From assembly GCF_003925875.1 (NCBI RefSeq), contig NZ_AP019309.1:3148925-3212924 (forward strand): 64,000 nucleotides of DNA, read 5' to 3'. Below the pieces are notes generated by a model that was given only the letters and a program-made list of their open reading frames with translations, was not told where the DNA came from and did no database searches. How positions within the stretch are numbered: the stretch's first letter is position 1; each line of letters begins with the position of its first letter. Made by a program: the position numbers and the translations under genes. This document shows, one piece after another, positions 19,901 through 26,205 of the stretch. The DNA comes from Intestinibaculum porci (lineage in GTDB: Bacteria; Bacillota_I; Bacilli_A; Erysipelotrichales; Coprobacillaceae).

Positions 19901-20940
19901 TTCAGTAAAAGTAAGTCATTTTTAAAATCATCATAACGTGATACCATTGCCTCAGAAATTGAAGGGTTTTCCGTATGTGAAGCACCTAAGATAGCCTGTA
20001 ATTCTACCCAGCTATAAATATCATGTAAAGCTACAATAAATTCAATAGATTCCCCTAACTCCGCTTCATTCTCCGCTAAGTTAGCATCATAATTTGCATC
20101 ATCAAATTTTAAAGAAATTGCTTTTCCATCTTTATTAATATCTTTTGCCGGAAGCAGTTTTGTGACATTAAACTGTAAGCCAACCAAAGCATTCGCTAAT
20201 TCCTTATAAATGGCTTTATCCTTTTTATCAAAGATAAACGTATTGACAATTTCATCTCTCTTTTGGCTTCTTTGTTTGGTCTTCTTTAACAATTCCACTA
20301 ATAACTGAACATGTTCATCATCTAAATTGTTTTCAAATTCATTAAGATCAAAGAACTGTTCTAACGCTGCATAGATTTTCTTCTCAATATCAGCACTATC
20401 CATATTGAAGGAATGTCCCTCATACAAGAAATTGCCTCTATATTTTACAATATGGTGTAAAGCTAAATAAATCAGTCGCGGATCTTCTTTCTCCGTTGAT
20501 GTCATCAAATGTTTTCTTAAGTGATAAATCGTTTTGTACTTTTTATAGTAAGTCTGATCATTAAAGGTATCATCAATAAATAAGTTATACTGATTTTTTA
20601 CTTCAAAACCATTTTCCTGTCCAATTTTTTCTTTATCTTCCCGATCTAAAAAGGAAGAATGGGTTAAACGGATATAAAAAGTTGGATCAACCTCTGCAAT
20701 CATTGATTCCATAATACCCTGTAATAATCTAATACGTTCACGACGCTTGTTATATCTTCTTCTAGCAGAACGGCTTAAACGTCTCTCTGATGCAGGATTA
20801 GCCTGTTCAAACAAACGTGATCCCCACATATGATGATTATCTTTTTTAAGTAAGTTGTAATGAGAGTCCATGACGGCCCATCCAACAGAATTGGTTCCAA
20901 TATCTAATCCAATGCTATAACTTGTATCTTTTTTGTTCAT
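16945..20940 (-). CDS. cas9: Type II-A Cas9 endonuclease
   Basis: 1331 aa from ATG at 20940, about 10 nt after GGAGG; an in-frame ATG at 20958 precedes that RBS and is unlikely. Effector nuclease guided by the crRNA:tracrRNA duplex. All nuclease residues are present: RuvC-I Asp13 (SIGLDIGTNSVGWAV), arginine-rich bridge helix (RRLSRSARRRYNKRRERIRL), RuvC-II Glu771 (IYIEFAREEG), HNH His852 (YQIDHIIPQS) with Asn875, and RuvC-III His982/Asp985 (YHHAHDAY). The C-terminal PAM-interacting region ends SVTGLYRKKFKL and lacks the Arg pair used by Streptococcus pyogenes Cas9 to read GG, so PAM preference probably differs. Size and HNH context are close to the Kandleria/Catenibacterium/Streptococcus branch. 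First gene of cas9-cas1-cas2-csn2, all translationally overlapping. Confidence 0.98.
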   Translation of the reverse strand: MNKKDTSYSIGLDIGTNSVGWAVMDSHYNLLKKDNHHMWGSRLFEQANPASERRLSRSARRRYNKRRERIRLLQGIMESMIAEVDPTFYIRLTHSSFLDREDKEKIGQENGFEVKNQYNLFIDDTFNDQTYYKKYKTIYHLRKHLMTSTEKEDPRLIYLALHHIVKYRGNFLYEGHSFNMDSADIEKKIYAALEQFFDLNEFENNLDDEHVQLLVELLKKTKQRSQKRDEIVNTFIFDKKDKAIYKELANALVGLQFNVTKLLPAKDINKDGKAISLKFDDANYDANLAENEAELGESIEFIVALHDIYSWVELQAILGASHTENPSISEAMVSRYDDFKNDLLLLKKVVKESLPDCYNEVFRKDGEKLHNYTGYMSHPGKTSVEDFYKYIKNLLKNVNTEDAQTIKEKMDLETFLVKQNSRTNGAVPYQMQEYEMEQIIDHQAEFYPLLAENKDKLMSILTYRIPYYVGPLNSNSPFAWIKKVEGKENERIHPWNANEVIDIDATAEGFIKRMLSYCTYFPDEEVLPKMSLTISRFEVLNELNKIRVNGKKIKPDIKKSILDDLFMNNKKVTRKKLDGWLKAHQVYKLSDELEITGFQKEDEFSTSLTPWIDFTKIFGEINQDNYDLIESIIFDLTIFEDKKILKRRLQNNYHLDHDQIEQIMRLRYKDWSRLSRKLLLGIRSKNHNETVMDILENTNHNLMEIINDDKYGFNKIIDAANEKEEDGPFTYEEVEKLAGSPALKRGIWQSLMIVEEITKYMQHRPTNIYIEFAREEGEKVRTTSQIKRLQAIYRELDLETEKDKEVYKSLNNEDDKKINTDALYLYYTQMGKSMYSGKPLDIDKLDTYQIDHIIPQSLIKDDSFDNRVLVLPEENQFKLDQPTVPAEVRNKMIGFWTKLLENKLISKKKFFNLIKTEYNEKDQERFINRQLVETRQIIKNVANIIMNHYKGTDVRTVRANISHDFRKRYDIYKSRDLNDYHHAHDAYIACVVGNYIKCRFKYLDTKYIYGQYFKNYKKDAKKRNNDGFVLNSMVNAYCDEDTGETIWDPAWISKIKKCFYYKDVYITKKLERNDGVLFNLTVVTNDAHSNKGITEASVPVNKYRADIHKYGGFKNLQYQIFEIHGHKQKGKKVVKVDKLTQLPIYLSHASNEEKEKYVLENESLIDVKIGREILKNQLIEIDGGLYYVTSPTEYVTAKQLCVNEHVAKILDQIQKAQKYKKYNQVNDEDLLYVYDTLLDKMDKLYPAYNNIRNKFIDKRDDFQTISLEERCEVIRQILITLHAGPQNGNINFDDFKISNRIGRLGGKTIDLSKTVFYADSVTGLYRKKFKL

Positions 20941-20944
20941 CTTC

Positions 20945-20973
20945 TTGACAACCTCCATAATTTCGACTAAGCT
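20945..20973 (+). promoter_or_regulatory. tracrRNA promoter, antisense to the cas9 5' UTR
   Basis: Plus-strand TTGACA (20945-20950), 17-nt spacer, TAAGCT (20968-20973); predicted start ~20980, just before the anti-repeat. It lies only 5 nt from the cas9 start codon and overlaps the cas9 ribosome binding site region on the opposite strand. Confidence 0.75.
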
Positions 20974-20979
20974 AAATAT

Positions 20980-21072
20980 GTAGTCTGAAAGCAGTTCAGA
21001 ATTACATACCGAGTTAAAATAAAGCTTATGCTTAAATGCCAGCTTGCTGGTGCCATTTAGATGGCTTTTTTG
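20980..21072 (+). ncRNA. tracrRNA
   Basis: The anti-repeat (20983-21020) pairs with almost the whole minus-strand CRISPR repeat, including 21 consecutive pairs from GGTGTG to CTGCT. The bulge next to GAGTTAAAAT is laid out like the S. pyogenes bulge region (AAGTTAAAAT). Downstream come a short nexus hairpin (AAGC-TTAT-GCTT, 21022-21033), a second hairpin (GCCAGC/GCTGGT, 21038-21051) and a terminator hairpin (GCCAT/ATGGC, 21052-21065) with six T. A back-up terminator (TGTTGC/GCAGCA plus seven T) follows to ~21098. Confidence 0.93.
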
Positions 21073-21571
21073 AAATGTTGCTTAGCAGCATTTTTTTATT
21101 TACTCTTTTTAGCTATTCATGTAGTGTATAAATCAATTATAGCACCGCGCTTAGATCCTGTAAGCACTTGACAGCTATTAAACATATCTTTATTTTTTTA
21201 TATCTAACACATTATCTCGCTATGCCTGATCACTGCATTTTATATTTTCTAAAACCTAATATTTCATTTACTATTATATCAGGCACTATGTTCAATATTT
21301 TAGACATAAGAAAATAATCTTTCTTTTTTCTCAATTTTATTCTTATAAAACCTTAACCATAAAAGATTAAAAACATAATTCATTAAACTATTAACTCCAA
21401 TATTTGATTTTTTCTCTCATTGCCTTGTACAAACTTAAAATAATCTCATTAGATATGACGCTTAAAGGGTAATTTCATGTATAATGAATTAGTAAACAAG
21501 TAAAACAATAACGGGTGTTTATTGTTTTTAAAAATAGAGTGATGTATCATAAATCCGAGGATGTGAAAAAC
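21073..21571. other. Intergenic region between tracrRNA and aldehyde dehydrogenase
   Basis: No gene recognised in ~500 bp of very AT-rich DNA. Visible signals: the back-up tracrRNA terminator (~21076-21098); a plus-strand promoter-like pair TTGACA - 17 - TATTTT near 21168-21196 with no gene behind it; a TATAAT near 21480; and a hairpin AACAATAA / TTTATTGTT followed by TTT (21503-21530), which could attenuate or terminate transcription just before the aldehyde dehydrogenase gene. Confidence 0.5.
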
Positions 21572-22942
21572 ATGAATATAGAAGAAATCTATAAAACACA
21601 AAAAGCCTATTTTAATAGTTTTGAAACAAGAAATGTCGAAAAACGTAAAGATGTTTTAACAAGAATTATGAACTGGTTAGAAGAGCATGAAGATGATATC
21701 AATCAGGCTCTCAAACTAGATTTAGGGAAAACAAGAGCAGAAGCTTATCTCTCTGAGATTGGTTTAATATATGATGCCTTCTCAGTCATTGAAAAGAATA
21801 TTGATAAATGGACCAAAAGAAGAAAAGTCGGATCACCAATTCGTGCCCTGTTATTTAGAAGTTTTACTGTCTATGAGCCTTATGGCACAGTCTTAGTCAT
21901 GTCACCATGGAACTACCCATATTTATTATCAATGGAACCTGTTCTCTATGCCATTGCAGCGGGGAATACCGTTGTCTTAAAGCCTAGTGAATATGCTCCC
22001 AATACAGCTGAAATCTTTACCCGTTTAGCGGAAGATTTAGGTGAACCAGGTTTATTAAGTGTTATTCAAGGTGATGCAAGAACTTCACGTGAATTATTAA
22101 CCTATAAATGGGATTATATCTTCTTTACCGGTTCAACTTCAGTAGGGAAAGTCGTTTATAAACGAGCAGCCGAAAACCTAACTCCAGTGACTTTAGAATT
22201 AGGTGGTAAATCACCAACAATCGTTACCAACTCCATCGATATCGATGTTGCGGCGAAACGTATTGCTTTTGGTAAGTTCTTAAATGCTGGTCAGACCTGT
22301 GTAGCCCCTGATTATGTCTTTGTTCATGAAAGTGTCAAAGATCAGTTTATTGATCGTTTGAAACATTACATTCATGAATTCTTCGGGGATAATCCATTAG
22401 AATCAGAATCCTTATGTAAGATTATCAATCGTAAACATTTCAATCGACTTTTATCATTAGTTGATCATCAGAACATTCTCATTGGCGGCAGTGCCAGTGA
22501 ACGTTCCTTAAAGATTGCTCCAACTGTTATTGATGGTGTCCAGGAATCTGATGCCATTATGCAACAGGAAATTTTTGGTCCAATCTTACCAGTCATGACT
22601 TATCAGGATATTGATGAAGTCATTGCTTATATCAATAATCATCCTAAGCCATTAGCTCTTTATCTCTTCACAGAAGATAAAGAAATCCAGGATAAAGTCT
22701 TAGATCGCTGCAGCTTTGGCGGTGGCTGTATCAATGATACCATCATGCACTTAAGTGATCATGACTTACCATTTGGCGGTGTCGGTGATAGTGGAATCGG
22801 TGCATATCATGGCAACTATTCCTTTGAAACATTCTCTCATGAGAAATCCGTATTAACTTCATCAACCAAACGTGATATTAACTTCCGTTACTATCCGCTT
22901 ACTGAAGATAAGGAATATCAAATCAGAAAACAATTAAAGTAG
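21572..22942 (+). CDS. Class 3-type NAD(P)-dependent aldehyde dehydrogenase
   Basis: 456 aa from ATG at 21572 (GAGG ~11 nt upstream), exactly the usual length for short, class 3-like bacterial aldehyde dehydrogenases (YwdH / AldH group). Oxidises aldehydes to acids with NAD(P). Seen: cofactor segment SPWNYPYLLSMEPV, KPSEYAPNTAEI, FFTGSTSVGKVV, general base Glu209 (LELGGKSP), nucleophile Cys243 (NAGQTCVAPDY) and the C-terminal PFGGVGDSGIGAYHG. In-frame upstream extension to 21515 lacks an RBS. Substrate unknown. Its own terminator has been split by the downstream insertion sequence. Confidence 0.93.
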   Translation: MNIEEIYKTQKAYFNSFETRNVEKRKDVLTRIMNWLEEHEDDINQALKLDLGKTRAEAYLSEIGLIYDAFSVIEKNIDKWTKRRKVGSPIRALLFRSFTVYEPYGTVLVMSPWNYPYLLSMEPVLYAIAAGNTVVLKPSEYAPNTAEIFTRLAEDLGEPGLLSVIQGDARTSRELLTYKWDYIFFTGSTSVGKVVYKRAAENLTPVTLELGGKSPTIVTNSIDIDVAAKRIAFGKFLNAGQTCVAPDYVFVHESVKDQFIDRLKHYIHEFFGDNPLESESLCKIINRKHFNRLLSLVDHQNILIGGSASERSLKIAPTVIDGVQESDAIMQQEIFGPILPVMTYQDIDEVIAYINNHPKPLALYLFTEDKEIQDKVLDRCSFGGGCINDTIMHLSDHDLPFGGVGDSGIGAYHGNYSFETFSHEKSVLTSSTKRDINFRYYPLTEDKEYQIRKQLK

Positions 22943-22954
22943 GACTCTTTTGAG
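22941..22954 (+). terminator. Left half of the aldehyde dehydrogenase terminator, disrupted by an IS
   Basis: Removing the IS and one copy of its duplicated target restores AGGACTC-TTTT-GAGTTCT followed by GCTTTTTT: a 7-bp stem, TTTT loop and U-tract. The 3' half now lies at 24727-24746. The IS therefore landed in the hairpin loop. Confidence 0.7.
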
Positions 22955-22980
22955 CAATGTCATTCAGTTAAGCATTTTTT

Positions 22981-23024
22981 GAGCCAGTTCACTCAATTCT
23001 ACTTGAGTGGCCTGGCTTTTTTAT
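22981..23024 (+). terminator. Terminator inside the left end of the IS
   Basis: GCCAG...CACTCAA / TTGAGTG...CTGGC stem followed by TTTTTTATTTTT, between the left inverted repeat and the transposase. Such elements limit read-through transcription into transposase genes; here it may also replace the disrupted host terminator. Confidence 0.85.
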
Positions 23025-23110
23025 TTTTAAAATAATGCAAAAAAGACTTGACAAGCAAAATTCCGGAATAAATTCATAATCCGAAGGAAATTGTAGGAGG
23101 ATTTTTACTT

Positions 23111-24496
23111 ATGATTTCTAAACAAGATAAAGAACGAAATTTTGATTATGAAACGGAGGCTTGTGCTTTTAATACTACCCCCGAAGGGGTGAATTTGGCA
23201 TTGGAAAAATCGATTAAGATGGTTACAGACAATATTGCATGTTATGTTATTGATCCTGTATCTGATATGACAAGAAGCCGTAAAGTTCCAGCTGATATGA
23301 TTATTAGATTTCTCATTCACAAGGAAGGAAAATCCATCAGATCTGAGATTTGTGAGCAGATGCCTGAAGGTATGGAGTTTCAAGCTTCAGCTTTCTGCAT
23401 GCAGAGATATAAAATAAAGCCTAATGCATTTAACAGAGTAATGACGCTTTTCAATCAGACTATCAAACCTAAGAACACATTTAATGGCTACTATATCATT
23501 GCCTGCGATGGCTCCGACTTGAACATTCCTTTTATGAAGGATCATCCTGAGTTAATCGTTAAAAGCAAAAAAGGAAGGGATTTTTGTCAGATCCACCTCA
23601 ATGCTCTTTATGACTGCCTTAATGGAGTCTATTGGGACGCAGAAATGACAACACCTAACAAAAAAAGAGAACCTGGTGCTTTGATTACTATGACTGAAAG
23701 AAAGTATTACCCAGAAAAATCAATTATTGTATGTGATAGAGGATATGTTTCATACAAACTGATGGCTGATTTTATTGAGAAAGGACAAAAATTTGTGATT
23801 AGGTCTAAGGATATTAATATCCGTAGTTCAATCCTAAAAAGATTTGATTTGCCAGATGAGGAATTAGACCAGGAAGTCAGCGTTACACTGACAAGAAGCA
23901 ATAAACGTTATAATAGCGATCGAAAAAAATATGCATTGGTCAATTCAAATATCGATTTCCCACAAATTGATACATGGAGTAATGATGATTACGTAATAAG
24001 CTACAGAGTTGTCCGCATAAAGCTTGATGATGAAAACTTTGTAACTCTTGTCACTAATTTAAGCAAGGAAGAAATACCGTTTGAGTATATGAAAGAGCTC
24101 TACCATTTAAGATGGTCTCAAGAACAATCATTTTTTAATTTGAAATATAGAATAGGTTTAAAATATTTCAATTCAAAGAAAGTTGATGGCATACTGCAAG
24201 AAGTATATTCGAAACTTATCATGTTTAACGTAACAAGTGTTATTACGAATAGTGTTGATATTCCTGATATGAAAGCTGAAGAGTATGAGAAAAACAAAAA
24301 AAGAGTTGCACACAAAACGAAGGCAAACTTTGCCGTCGCAATCACCAATGTACATCTCTTTCTTAAGGGAACTATTTCTGAAAAAGGACTCATAAATAGA
24401 ATCAAGAAATTTGTAATCCCAATCAGACCTGGAAGATCATTCACTCGAAAAATAAGACCCCAGTCACTAGCTCCTCTGAACACTAGGGTATCATAA
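23111..24496 (+). CDS. IS4-family DDE transposase
   Basis: 461 aa, no frameshift or stop. DDE catalytic residues are visible: Asp133 (IACDGSDLN), Asp209 (IVCDRGYVSY) and Glu338 in YHLRWSQEQSFFNLK, which is the Y-x2-R-x3-E-x6-K signature of the IS4 family. The C-terminus is basic (RPGRSFTRKIRPQ). AGGAGG lies ~11 nt upstream of ATG 23111, with a TTGACA further upstream whose -10 partner is poor, as often in ISs. Encodes the enzyme that cuts and joins the IS ends. Confidence 0.95.
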   Translation: MISKQDKERNFDYETEACAFNTTPEGVNLALEKSIKMVTDNIACYVIDPVSDMTRSRKVPADMIIRFLIHKEGKSIRSEICEQMPEGMEFQASAFCMQRYKIKPNAFNRVMTLFNQTIKPKNTFNGYYIIACDGSDLNIPFMKDHPELIVKSKKGRDFCQIHLNALYDCLNGVYWDAEMTTPNKKREPGALITMTERKYYPEKSIIVCDRGYVSYKLMADFIEKGQKFVIRSKDINIRSSILKRFDLPDEELDQEVSVTLTRSNKRYNSDRKKYALVNSNIDFPQIDTWSNDDYVISYRVVRIKLDDENFVTLVTNLSKEEIPFEYMKELYHLRWSQEQSFFNLKYRIGLKYFNSKKVDGILQEVYSKLIMFNVTSVITNSVDIPDMKAEEYEKNKKRVAHKTKANFAVAITNVHLFLKGTISEKGLINRIKKFVIPIRPGRSFTRKIRPQSLAPLNTRVS

Positions 24497-24749
24497 TTTT
24501 TCAAAATCTCAAGAATAATTAGGAAATTAATAAATATAGGGATATTATGCCAAATTACATCAATTTACTTAGGATAAAGCTAAATGAGCAAAATCAAAAA
24601 AACAGACCATGAGAATTGGATCATGTTTCGCATTCTCACAGTCTGAAACTTTGGTTAACTGAATAGCCGGTCTCAGCTTTTTCAGATCATTCGTCGCAAT
24701 TTCAGCTTAATTGAATGACATTGCTCTTTTGAGTTCTGCTTTTTTAGCG

Positions 24750-24755
24750 TATAAT
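24750..24755 (+). promoter_or_regulatory. -10 box of the secreted-protein gene, next to the IS end
   Basis: TATAAT 24 nt upstream of the start codon of the following gene. The best -35 candidate (TTTGAG/TTGAGT) lies in the duplicated target sequence and terminator remnant, so the IS insertion sits right at the edge of this promoter. Confidence 0.5.
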
Positions 24756-24778
24756 TCAAATAAGAAAGAAGGTATATT

Positions 24779-25549
24779 ATGAAGGTAAAACACATTTTAT
24801 TAACAGCCGCAATGGTCGTTGCCTTAAATTCAGGCAATGCCGTTTATGCGAAGTCATCCGCTTCCGTTTATGTCATCAATCATATGAAAGGAGATGGCAA
24901 TTATTTTCCGGACTGGACAATGTCCTACAATAAAAACGGTCTAATTCAGAAAATTAAATGGAAAGGCATAAAAAATACTGTTTATGACTTTCCTCGTGTT
25001 AGCACCTATACTTACAAAGGGACTAAAATCACCAAACTCGTTGAAAGCACCCCAGGTACCAAAGAAACCTATGTTTATAAAATGCATTATGTAAAAAATA
25101 AGCTTTCTAAGATCGATTATGTTGGCATCGATCATTACACTGGGACAAAAACATTCTATTATTCAGGTAAAAATATCACGAAAATTACTGATACGCATAT
25201 GCCAGCTTATACGTTTACTTATGATCAAAAAGGCCAATTATTAACATCGCGTGGCAATGGCGGTAACTTTGATTGCCGCTATGATAAAAATGGTCATTTC
25301 TCTTATTATTTTCCAGTCTCTATTAATGATCAGGATAATGGTGTCTATTATCAAAATAGCTATGATCAGCATCATAATCTCACTAAGATTACTGCCAAAA
25401 AGTGGACAATTTATAAAGGTAAACCGGTGGTAGCTGCTAGATTTACCTACAAAAAGAAGAAAGTACCCGCCAACATGGTAAAAAAGATCAAAGCACAACA
25501 GCGCTGGATCCAGACGTATACTAACGATTACTCTATTTACAATTTCTAG
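24779..25549 (+). CDS. Secreted protein of unknown function with YD-like repeats
   Basis: 256 aa. The N-terminal ~24 residues form a Sec signal peptide (KVKHILLTAAMVVALNSGNAVYA, cleavage probably after VYA). The mature part is rich in Tyr, Lys and Thr with short recurring beta-type units (YKGTKITKLVES, YSGKNITKIT, YDQKGQLL, YDKNGHFSYY), reminiscent of RHS/YD-type repeats found in surface proteins. Ends with a basic, tryptophan-containing tail. No family recognised and no cell-wall anchor seen. AAGAAGG precedes ATG 24779. The neighbouring IS may have altered its promoter. Confidence 0.75.
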   Translation: MKVKHILLTAAMVVALNSGNAVYAKSSASVYVINHMKGDGNYFPDWTMSYNKNGLIQKIKWKGIKNTVYDFPRVSTYTYKGTKITKLVESTPGTKETYVYKMHYVKNKLSKIDYVGIDHYTGTKTFYYSGKNITKITDTHMPAYTFTYDQKGQLLTSRGNGGNFDCRYDKNGHFSYYFPVSINDQDNGVYYQNSYDQHHNLTKITAKKWTIYKGKPVVAARFTYKKKKVPANMVKKIKAQQRWIQTYTNDYSIYNF

Positions 25550-25561
25550 ATTTTTCTAATA

Positions 25562-25593
25562 TCTCCCCCGGTAGACTAGACAGGAAGGGGAGG
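25562..25593 (+). promoter_or_regulatory. Hairpin enclosing the ribosome binding site of the next gene
   Basis: CTCCCC (25563-25568) pairs with GGGGAG (25587-25592); the right arm is the core of the GGGGAGG Shine-Dalgarno of the gene at 25604. A 6-7 bp GC-only stem with an 18-nt loop could hide the RBS. Confidence 0.5.
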
Positions 25594-25603
25594 AAAACAT
25601 ATA

Positions 25604-26170
25604 ATGAAAGTAACTCTACAGAAAGGATTATATATAGAAATGGATAATAATAACCAGGTCCCTGTTATTGAACTCTCATTCAAAAACAGTTTTGAACCAG
25701 AAGTTTTACAGGAAAATAAAGAATTACAGAAAGATACAGAAAAGATTGGCTCTGCCATCATTGGCATGTTATCAGATATTTTAAAAGAAATTATCAAAGA
25801 TAACTTAGGTGATGACTATGATTTAAATAGTGTCATCCGTATTGGTGCACAAAATGCCTCTAACTTCACCCATATGTATGATATGTACTCATTCTTTGGT
25901 GGCGAATATATGAATAAGAATGAACAGACAGCTGAAATCATTCCAACCATCAATTCGATCATCATGCAGGATGAAGAAGGCAACTATGTCTTTGGGTTTG
26001 CATCAGATGATGACGAAGTGCAGATCAGCTATTTATTCAGTGCTTTAGCTGTTACCGCTGCGAAGTTATTAACACCTGATGAAGTAGATTCTGTATTAGG
26101 TTTCTTAGTTGGTGCGATCGTTGACGACTTATTCGAAGAAGAAGACGATGACGAAGACGAATACATGTAA
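25604..26170 (+). CDS. Conserved-looking hypothetical protein with acidic C-terminal tail
   Basis: 188 aa, cytoplasmic, no signal or membrane segment. Not recognised. Mostly acidic alpha/beta sequence (pIVELSFKNSFEPEV, a glycine-poor helix around IIGMLSDILKEIIKDNLGDDYDL, then YVFGFASDDDEVQISYLFSALAVTAAKLL) closing with a run of Asp/Glu (EEEDDDEDEYM). ATG 25604 has GGGGAGG about 10 nt upstream; a second ATG at 25640 is possible. Single-gene unit with a strong terminator behind it. The acidic tail suggests interaction with a basic partner, which is inference only. Confidence 0.75.
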   Translation: MKVTLQKGLYIEMDNNNQVPVIELSFKNSFEPEVLQENKELQKDTEKIGSAIIGMLSDILKEIIKDNLGDDYDLNSVIRIGAQNASNFTHMYDMYSFFGGEYMNKNEQTAEIIPTINSIIMQDEEGNYVFGFASDDDEVQISYLFSALAVTAAKLLTPDEVDSVLGFLVGAIVDDLFEEEDDDEDEYM

Positions 26171-26173
26171 TAA

Positions 26174-26203
26174 GTAAGGGCAGGAAAAAATCCTGCCCGT
26201 TTT
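26174..26203 (+). terminator. Intrinsic terminator after the acidic-tail gene
   Basis: GGGCAGG / CCTGCCC stem with an A-rich loop, then GTTTTT. The convergent oxidoreductase gene ends only 3 nt further. Confidence 0.85.
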
Positions 26204-26205
26204 TG

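Larger units (their letters stand above)
22955..24723 (+). mobile_element. IS4-family insertion sequence, apparently intact (1769 bp)
   Basis: Imperfect terminal inverted repeats CAATGTCATTCAGTTAAGC (22955 onward) and the reverse complement of CAATGTCATTCAATTAAGC (ending 24723) enclose one transposase gene. A 10-bp direct repeat CTCTTTTGAG flanks both ends (22945-22954 and 24724-24733), within the size range known for IS4-group target duplications. Because the target is itself palindromic (CTC-TTTT-GAG) the exact ends could shift by 3 bp. An internal terminator protects the transposase from outside transcription. Confidence 0.92.

Noticed and set aside
20941-20958. Upstream ATG of cas9 adding six residues
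   Set aside because: The GGAGG ribosome binding site lies inside this extension, so initiation at 20940 is favoured.
22955-24723. IS as evidence that the CRISPR locus is on a mobile island
   Set aside because: The IS lies 2 kb beyond the locus and has only one copy in the window, so it cannot bracket or mobilise the cas genes.
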